A stretch of DNA of 12,490 nt from an uncultured Neisseriaceae bacterium (lineage in GTDB: Bacteria > Pseudomonadota > Gammaproteobacteria > Burkholderiales > UBA11063): assembly GCA_937952895.1 (NCBI GenBank), contig CALFYC010000136.1:1-12490 (forward strand). Reading direction: 5' to 3'. The position numbers and the translations under genes are program-made. Numbering within the stretch: position 1 is the first letter of the stretch; every line of letters begins with the position of its first letter. Under the pieces are notes generated by a model that was given only the letters and a program-made list of their open reading frames with translations, made no database searches and was not told where the DNA came from. Positions 6,841 through 12,490 of the stretch are shown in pieces.

Positions 6841-8064
6841 ATGCATAATAAGTCTGTTATATTTTGCTTAATATTTTTGTTTTCTTCGTTTGTGGCTTCA
6901 TGTTCTTCATCCTCTTCTTCAGCGGTAACATCTTCAGAATCTCCTTTAATTACTTATACCTATTCATTAAATCAAGGTGAATCATTATTACAGGGTGAAT
7001 CTTTTTCGATTACAGCAACTCTGACTAGTGCCAGATTAATTGATAATCAATTAATAAAAGAGTCAAGTTTAGCTCCTTTATCTGAGTCGATTATCTTTTC
7101 AAGTGCTACAACACCATGCTATGTAAGTAGTGAAAGTCCTGCTTGTATTATAGTTGCAAGAGTGGAGTCAGCTTCTCCTGAAACGTATATTTTAACTATG
7201 AGAACTCAATCTCCTAATTTTACTCAAGTTAATGAAAGTTTAACATTTAAAGTAGTCGCAGCCCCAGTAATTAAATTTACATTAGTACCCGAAACTGTTG
7301 GGATCGGTGAGTCTGCTAGTCTTATTGCAGCCTTAACTGGAGGCACAACTGTTGCTTCGCAGCATATTGCAATCGCTAATTTTAATCCTGCTAACGGTAT
7401 TAGTAGTAATGAACCATGTAATGTTAGTTCTGAAAGCCGAATATGTGCAGTTAAAGTATTTGTTGCAGGATCAAGCGTTTCAAATAGAAATGTGGAAATT
7501 ACAATGGAATCTACATTGGTTCATCAATATAATGAAAGATTTTTACTGTCAATTATGAATCCAAAAATTTTAGTTACACCAGATGGGATTGTTACAAATG
7601 GTAACTTAGGCGGTGTTGCTGGAGCAGATGGTATATGTGAAAGTGTTTTTGGGGTAGGTTATAAAGCCATGCTATCAGATGGTAATACTCGTATTGCATG
7701 TTCTTCTTCTGAATGTGTTGATGGGCCGAGTAGTAATTGGATAATGTCTGCTAATACAACTTATGTTAATTCTGAAAATTTAAAAATTTTTTCAACTAAT
7801 GAATCAAAAATATTTATTTTTGGTGAAATTACTAATCCCATTGATGGATTAATCGATTATAGTTGGACTGGATTAGACGCAGATTGGCAATCCTCTAACG
7901 CTAATTGTAATGGGTGGACTACATCTTTTGCTATTTCATTTGGTATGCCTGGTCTTCCTGGGGCAACCAATTATGAGGCTATTAGTCAAGATGGGTTTGG
8001 AACTGAATGCGATGCAGGGAGTCTTGATAGTCCACCACAAATTTATTGTGTTCAGCAGCAATAA
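6841..8064 (+). CDS. Lipoprotein with two Ig-like repeats and a C-terminal DUF1554 domain
   Basis: The 407-residue product begins with a signal peptide and lipobox VASC (lipidated Cys21), then a Ser-rich linker (21-34). Two related modules follow, about 35-141 and 142-240. Each contains a Cys pair in the pattern P-C-x-V-S-S-E-S-x-x-C (Cys93/Cys102 and Cys193/Cys202), which suggests an internal duplication of a bacterial Ig-like fold. The C-terminal part (about 242-407) matches the DUF1554 pattern known from Leptospira lipoproteins: GNLGGVAGADGIC (254-266), YKAMLSDG (274-281), YSWTGLDADW (340-349), a Cys/Trp-rich segment and a final IYCVQQ. It contains six Cys, probably disulfide-bonded. The likely location is the outer membrane surface or periplasm, with a binding role suspected from the lectin-like appearance of this domain. 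It is the only plus-strand gene here. Its ribosome binding site (TTGGAATTTAG) is weak. Function is not known. Confidence 0.82.
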   Translation: MHNKSVIFCLIFLFSSFVASCSSSSSSAVTSSESPLITYTYSLNQGESLLQGESFSITATLTSARLIDNQLIKESSLAPLSESIIFSSATTPCYVSSESPACIIVARVESASPETYILTMRTQSPNFTQVNESLTFKVVAAPVIKFTLVPETVGIGESASLIAALTGGTTVASQHIAIANFNPANGISSNEPCNVSSESRICAVKVFVAGSSVSNRNVEITMESTLVHQYNERFLLSIMNPKILVTPDGIVTNGNLGGVAGADGICESVFGVGYKAMLSDGNTRIACSSSECVDGPSSNWIMSANTTYVNSENLKIFSTNESKIFIFGEITNPIDGLIDYSWTGLDADWQSSNANCNGWTTSFAISFGMPGLPGATNYEAISQDGFGTECDAGSLDSPPQIYCVQQQ

Positions 8065-8184
8065 TTCATCTAAAACTTGTATTAATTAGCAGGTGTTAAT
8101 TTAAATTATTTGCCAAGTAAGCTATTTAGAATAGTTAAACTCTTAAAATATGGTTAAATTCATAGATTGCATAACACTTAACTG
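8065..8184. other. Convergent gap between DUF1554 lipoprotein and integrase genes
   Basis: The 120 bases separate two converging stop codons. I see only a short hairpin CTATT-TAG-AATAG (8122-8134) without a U-tract, and a weak inverted repeat GTGTTA/TAACAC (about 8094-8099 and 8172-8177). No strong terminator and no obvious attachment-site repeat was found. Confidence 0.4.
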
Positions 8185-9318
8185 TTATTTTATTCCAAAT
8201 TTAGACGAGGTTTCATTGTGTCTTGCATCTGATTCTGTATGTTGATAACGCATTGTGGTTTCAAGTAAACTATGGCGTAGGTTTTCTTTTACCACCCGAA
8301 TGTCAATTCCTGCATCAACTTGATGAGTTGCTGAAGTATGACGAAGCCAGTGGGTAGAGACTCTTTCAATTACAAAAGCGGATGCTGGATCAGATAACTT
8401 TATTTCATTAGCCACTTCATTACATGTATTCTTTATAACTTTGTATAACATTGAATCAGTTATTCCGGTTAATTTTCCTTTTGTGAGGCGGATACCATTA
8501 ACTAATGGGATATTTGTTTCATTGGGGTTAGGGAAATCAGGTAGACCAATTGATCTACGATAACTAAGTAATGCAGATAGTAAATCATTGGTTACTGGAA
8601 TCTCGCCATATTTATTACCTTTCCCAATAACTTTTAACCACCAATTTTGATGTCTACTAAAAAAGTCGCTCATTTTAGCATTGATAATTTCACTTCTTCT
8701 ACATCCAGATAAGTATAAGAGACTAAAAATCCATTTAACTCTATTATAATGTTGTAAATGTTGCGGATTTTCTTTGGGCATTTTTTCGATATAATCAAGA
8801 ATATAGCGTAATTCTTTATGAGTTAAATAATGTTCTATAGTTTTATTTTTAACTAATTTAGCCGCTTTACGTTTAATTAATTTAAATGGATTTTTAGTTA
8901 AATAACCACTTTGAATTAAGTAATCAAACATAGTTGTTAAAATTTGCAGGTTCAGTCTTACACTAGAAGGGGCTAAACCTTTAACAAATGGTTTCCAGTC
9001 TTTATGTTGACGCGGTTTTGCCGGACCACACCAAAATTCATTTGGGGTAGGTGATTGTAAAAATTCTTGATAAACTTGAATGTCTTCGCGTGTAATATCT
9101 TTTAAGTGTAACCCTTGTTGTAGTGCCCACATTAAAAACCGCTCTGCAGTTTGTTTGTATGAAATAAAAGTATTGGGGCTATCAATAAATTCATTAAGCC
9201 AAATCTTTATTGAATCGATATCATTTGTGGCCCTAATATTTCTATCTGCCGTTTCGATTTGAGGTTGGTCAATTTTTGTTACAAATTCATGAATAATTAA
9301 TTCTTGCTTTTGTTTCAT
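8185..9318 (-). CDS. Tyrosine recombinase (phage integrase family)
   Basis: This 377-residue site-specific recombinase cuts and rejoins DNA through a tyrosine. The core-binding (SAM-like) domain spans about 35-140, with the start of its helices at NTFISYKQTAERFLMWA. The catalytic domain (about 160-370) keeps all expected residues: Arg207 in SGCRRSE, Lys233 or Lys236 in the IGKGNK beta-hairpin, His323-x-x-Arg326 in HWLRHT, His349 in LRHS, and nucleophile Tyr358 in MRYQHT. An extra segment with FWCGPAKPRQH at 95-105 is inserted between the helices. The length is typical and the gene looks intact. GGAG lies eight bases before the ATG. It starts 38 bases after the Nit gene stop, so it may be read from the yhdP-nit transcript. 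No excisionase, tRNA or duplicated attachment site was found in the window, so it may be a solitary chromosomal recombinase or one end of an island. Confidence 0.93.
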   Translation of the reverse strand: MKQKQELIIHEFVTKIDQPQIETADRNIRATNDIDSIKIWLNEFIDSPNTFISYKQTAERFLMWALQQGLHLKDITREDIQVYQEFLQSPTPNEFWCGPAKPRQHKDWKPFVKGLAPSSVRLNLQILTTMFDYLIQSGYLTKNPFKLIKRKAAKLVKNKTIEHYLTHKELRYILDYIEKMPKENPQHLQHYNRVKWIFSLLYLSGCRRSEIINAKMSDFFSRHQNWWLKVIGKGNKYGEIPVTNDLLSALLSYRRSIGLPDFPNPNETNIPLVNGIRLTKGKLTGITDSMLYKVIKNTCNEVANEIKLSDPASAFVIERVSTHWLRHTSATHQVDAGIDIRVVKENLRHSLLETTMRYQHTESDARHNETSSKFGIK

Positions 9319-9356
9319 AGTGAAACTCCATCATTACTAATGCATTGTAAAAATTA

Positions 9357-10175
9357 TTAAATAAACATGTGCTCAAGCGCCGGTAGTTGAGTTCTTATAT
9401 TTTTAATAAAATTTTTATCAATTATATCACTAACAAACCCACTTCCCGTTGGTAATACCTTACAAATATGACCCCATGGATTAATAATCATGCTATGCCC
9501 AAAAGTATGATGCCCATTTTCATGTACTCCGCCTTGATTTGCTGCAATAATATAGCATTGATTTTCAATAGCTCGAGCTTTTAATAAAGTTTCCCAATGT
9601 ACTTTTCCAGTGTGATGTAAAAATGCAGCAGATACTATTATTGCATCAACGCCAGCCATTTTTCTAAATAATTCAGGGAAACGTATGTCATAGCAAATAG
9701 CAAGACCAAAGCTAAAATCCCCAATATTAAATTTAACAACCTTATTTCCATTGGTAAAAATTGACGACTCATCACGCCTTAACTGTGGATCATGAAATTT
9801 AAATAAATGAATTTTATGATAATGTGAAATAATTTCACCTTGAGGATCAAATACAACTGATGTATTATAACAACGATTAGCTACAGCTGATTTTATAGGT
9901 ATAGTTCCTGCTACTAGAAATATTTTATTTTTAGTTACAATTTTTTTAATACGTTCTTGAATCTTGCCACAGCCTAACTCTTCAATCAAGCTTTTGAAAT
10001 AATCATCATTACTATTGCCAATTCTAATAAAAAATTCAGGCAAAACAATTATTTTTGCGCCATCATTAGCGGCTTGTGTTATTAATTCTTCAGCCAAATC
10101 TAAATTTTTCTCATAATCAAGAGTTGAAGTCATTTGAACTGCCGCAATTTTTATGTTTGATATATGTTTAGTCAT
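9357..10175 (-). CDS. Carbon-nitrogen hydrolase, Nit-type (deaminated glutathione amidase/omega-amidase-like)
   Basis: This 272-residue member of the nitrilase superfamily is predicted to hydrolyse an amide bond in the cytoplasm. The triad is complete: Glu47 in LPEFF, Lys121 in YHKIHLF, and Cys161 in AICYDIRFPEL. Further Nit-branch features are HWETLLKARAIENQCYI and GHSMIINPWG near the C-terminus. The branch includes Nit1/YbeM, which repairs deaminated glutathione, and Nit2 omega-amidase; the RFPEL and HWETLLKARAIEN motifs favour this branch over nitrilases or the N-carbamoylputrescine amidase group, but the exact substrate is not decided by sequence. The ATG overlaps the end of the yhdP-like gene by eight bases (ATGACTAA) and is preceded by GGTGGGA, so the two genes are translationally coupled. 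The yhdP-nit pair is a common gammaproteobacterial arrangement, often followed by tldD, which is absent here. Confidence 0.9.
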   Translation of the reverse strand: MTKHISNIKIAAVQMTSTLDYEKNLDLAEELITQAANDGAKIIVLPEFFIRIGNSNDDYFKSLIEELGCGKIQERIKKIVTKNKIFLVAGTIPIKSAVANRCYNTSVVFDPQGEIISHYHKIHLFKFHDPQLRRDESSIFTNGNKVVKFNIGDFSFGLAICYDIRFPELFRKMAGVDAIIVSAAFLHHTGKVHWETLLKARAIENQCYIIAANQGGVHENGHHTFGHSMIINPWGHICKVLPTGSGFVSDIIDKNFIKNIRTQLPALEHMFI

Positions 10176-12490
10176 TTCCCACCGCTGAATTTAAGTTGTT
10201 GTAAATTTGTTTGCTAATTTTAATTTTTTCTATATTTGGTTTTTCTGTTGTACCTGTTACATGATAACTAAATGTAAATAGTTTATTAAATGGGTTACCT
10301 AATGCCCATTCTGCGGCATATGTGGCAACTCCAACAATTGGATTAGCTGTTACTAATGCTGCACCTACAGCAACACCTGCACCTAAACTTGGGGTAACGG
10401 CTAAATATAAATCGAGATCATCATTTTGAGCATCAATAATTCCTGTGCTATTTACTAACGCCATTGGACTTGCCATATGTAAGCGTTTAATCCCAATTTT
10501 ATTATGCGCGATATAAGCTCTTATATTTAATTGACTAAAATAAAATCCATTAGCAAATATCGAACTAAAATCCATTTTACCAATGTTCACGATAGTTTGT
10601 AAATTAATAAAGCCAATTACTCGCCCAACAATGCCGCCTTGATCAACTTTTAAAAATTTGCCATTTTCAAGGTCAAGTTTTAATGAACCTGTAAGATTTA
10701 ATGGGTCAAAATCCTGAAATCCACCATCCCATTTAACTTTTATGGTAGCTTCACCTTTACCTTTATCAAGAATTTTACCATAATTAAAATGTTCGATCAC
10801 ATTTCCAAAATTAACCAATTTAATATTAAATTGCATAGCGACAAATGATTCTTTAAATTGACATTCCATACAATAGCTAATACCATTAAAGTTAAGTGTG
10901 GCATTGGGATCTTTTAGTAACCCGCTTTCAATTACTAGATTACTATTTTGAGGTCGCATTAAAAGACTTAATTCCCCAAGCGAAAAATTTTCGAGATAGA
11001 GGTTTTTTACATTAATTTGAGTTTTAGGAAATCCAGTAAGGATTGCATTTGATTCGGTATATTTTGCTAGTGATTCAAATGCTGTTGCTTCCTGAATTTC
11101 TGATTCTACAACCTGAGTTAAATTTGTTTTTTGGCTAGCTAGATGAATCGTCGATTCAGATTTATTCGGCATTGATTCCAATGATTTATAAATATTTAGT
11201 TGATTTAATACAGCAGATAAACTTTGGCTTTCATAGTTATAAACCCCATAACCATTAGCGGCTGTTCCATTTATATTAAATAAAGTTTGAGTTTCATAAA
11301 CCATTACATTTATATTTGCAATTCCCAGATTCGCAGTAGCTTTACTATTTACAAATAAATTATTTGTACTAATTGCAATTGATATTGGTAGAACAGATGG
11401 TTTTTCCGCTGCTTTTGTTTGATTTATATTTGTTGAACTAACCGATTTCATTTCATTATTGCTAGATTTATTATCGCTAGCAAATTCTTTTGCTGCATTA
11501 ATCCAATCTAATACATATAATGATTCAATTTTGGCATTAACTTTTATTATTGCATTACTATTATCAAGTGATGAACTATCGGTTCCCAAGAGAATTTGTC
11601 CATTTGTAATATTACTATTATCATTAATAGCAAATTTTCCAAATAAAGTTTTTGCATAGTCAAAGTCTATGTTGTACCCACCTAATTTACGATTAGGAAT
11701 TAAATCAAAGTTTATTTCTCTTGTATCTTTTGCTTCCTTGTAAATAGGTTTGGCAATATTTACTTTTGTGCCATAAAGTTGACTTTTTGCTGAGATTCGT
11801 CCAATTCCACCTTTAGTAATATTAAAGAAGATCGATGTAGGTGATCTACCTATGAAAAACTTATCTAATAGTGGAAGGTAAAAGTCTGATACTGATTTAA
11901 AATCTAAATTAGGTGAATTAAGATTAAAGCTAATAACGCCATTAGATGCAGTATCAGCAGACATGGTAAATTTGGAGTTTAATGCTGTAGCTTCAAGGTC
12001 TTTAATGCTTGTTCCATGATCACTATAGAAGAGTTTACCATTTACATTCGTCAATTGTGGAACATCAAAAGCAAATTTAACATTGTTATTCTCAAAATGA
12101 TACCAACCATCAACTTTTGTGGTTTCTGGCTTATCAAATGGAACTTTTAATAATAGTTTGGTGCTTCCATTGCCGGATACAGTTACTTTGTGTGGAATAT
12201 CACCAATCATCTTACTAATTGGGGTTTTAGATAAATAGGTCATGAAATTTGTGGTACTACCTGATGCATCTCCATCTGCAGTTAGGTATGCATTATCTGA
12301 AGTCATGTCTGGAATTGTAACTAATGCTTTGGTAATTTTATTTCCTGATACATCGGCTGAATTAGTTAAAATGATAATTTTATGATTACGTATCTGAAAA
12401 AGCCCCATTATATTGTCTAGCGTTGGCCATTTATCAACATAGTTAAGTTTGCCATGGTCAATGGTTGCATCAATATAAAATTTACCTTCT
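10168..12490 (-). CDS. yhdP: YhdP family AsmA-like phospholipid transport protein, 5' end outside window
   Basis: YhdP is a large inner-membrane-anchored, bridge-like protein of the AsmA group, involved with TamB and YdbH in moving phospholipids to the outer membrane. The frame holds 773 codons here and is open to the right edge; the ATG at 12406-12408 is internal, since the same frame continues upstream with GKFYIDATIDHGKLNYVDKW and so on. YhdP proteins are about 1,250 residues, so the N-terminal membrane anchor and the first third are missing from view. The WPTLDNIMGLFQI segment, the long beta-strand repeats, and the C-terminal block (GGIVGRVIGFINLQTIV, then FANGFYFSQLNIR, MASPMALVNSTGIID, then YHVTGTTEKPNIEKI) follow the family. 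A Ser/Asn/Lys-rich segment in the middle (encoded near 11400-11500) looks like a flexible insert. It overlaps the Nit gene by eight bases. Confidence 0.87.
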   Translation of the reverse strand, partial: EGKFYIDATIDHGKLNYVDKWPTLDNIMGLFQIRNHKIIILTNSADVSGNKITKALVTIPDMTSDNAYLTADGDASGSTTNFMTYLSKTPISKMIGDIPHKVTVSGNGSTKLLLKVPFDKPETTKVDGWYHFENNNVKFAFDVPQLTNVNGKLFYSDHGTSIKDLEATALNSKFTMSADTASNGVISFNLNSPNLDFKSVSDFYLPLLDKFFIGRSPTSIFFNITKGGIGRISAKSQLYGTKVNIAKPIYKEAKDTREINFDLIPNRKLGGYNIDFDYAKTLFGKFAINDNSNITNGQILLGTDSSSLDNSNAIIKVNAKIESLYVLDWINAAKEFASDNKSSNNEMKSVSSTNINQTKAAEKPSVLPISIAISTNNLFVNSKATANLGIANINVMVYETQTLFNINGTAANGYGVYNYESQSLSAVLNQLNIYKSLESMPNKSESTIHLASQKTNLTQVVESEIQEATAFESLAKYTESNAILTGFPKTQINVKNLYLENFSLGELSLLMRPQNSNLVIESGLLKDPNATLNFNGISYCMECQFKESFVAMQFNIKLVNFGNVIEHFNYGKILDKGKGEATIKVKWDGGFQDFDPLNLTGSLKLDLENGKFLKVDQGGIVGRVIGFINLQTIVNIGKMDFSSIFANGFYFSQLNIRAYIAHNKIGIKRLHMASPMALVNSTGIIDAQNDDLDLYLAVTPSLGAGVAVGAALVTANPIVGVATYAAEWALGNPFNKLFTFSYHVTGTTEKPNIEKIKISKQIYNNLNSAVGND

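Noticed and set aside
12406..12408. ATG taken as the start of the yhdP-like gene
   Set aside because: The same frame is open upstream to the window edge and the translated sequence there continues the family pattern, so this Met is internal.
1..12490. Search for a defence, toxin-antitoxin, CRISPR or retron-like system
   Set aside because: No nuclease, reverse transcriptase, repeat array or small toxin-antitoxin pair was found beside the recombinase; the unexplained genes are both lipoproteins.

Overview
The window is AT-rich (by eye about one third G+C). It reads as a chromosomal segment of a low-GC gammaproteobacterium. The lapA-lapB pair, a YhdP-type AsmA-like protein followed directly by a Nit-type amidohydrolase, and a trigger factor all point to Gammaproteobacteria. 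The low GC together with a BdhA-patatin-Adc set suggests a relative of the Francisella/Legionella/Piscirickettsia assemblage, but no genus can be fixed from sequence alone. Eight of the nine protein genes lie on the minus strand; only one lipoprotein gene is on the plus strand. No tRNA, rRNA, CRISPR array or complete insertion sequence was seen.

Layout, right to left (direction of most transcription). At the right edge a yhdP-like gene enters the window without its 5' end and overlaps by 8 nt a gene for a carbon-nitrogen hydrolase with an intact Glu-Lys-Cys triad. Directly downstream, where many gammaproteobacteria carry tldD, sits a complete tyrosine recombinase gene. Left of it are two divergent lipoprotein genes: one on the plus strand with two Ig-like repeats and a DUF1554 C-terminal domain, and one on the minus strand that looks like a beta-propeller. 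Their 433-nt intergenic region holds a terminator-like hairpin and promoter-like motifs. This 5.1-9.3 kb stretch looks accessory.

Next come a strong palindromic terminator and a tig gene (trigger factor) with its own extended -10 promoter. Tig is followed closely not by clpP-clpX but by adc (acetoacetate decarboxylase), a patatin-like phospholipase and bdhA (3-hydroxybutyrate dehydrogenase). These last three are tightly spaced with good ribosome binding sites and look like one unit. BdhA would oxidise 3-hydroxybutyrate to acetoacetate, Adc would decarboxylate acetoacetate to acetone and CO2, and the patatin protein could release acyl or hydroxyacyl groups from lipid or storage polymer. Last come lapA and the start of lapB, which stops after 100 codons near the left edge.

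I found no clearly new defence or mobile system. The best leads are the tig-adc-patatin-bdhA linkage with a lysine-rich patatin N-terminus, a possible attenuator in front of the propeller lipoprotein gene, the orphan integrase in the yhdP-nit locus, and the shortened lapB.
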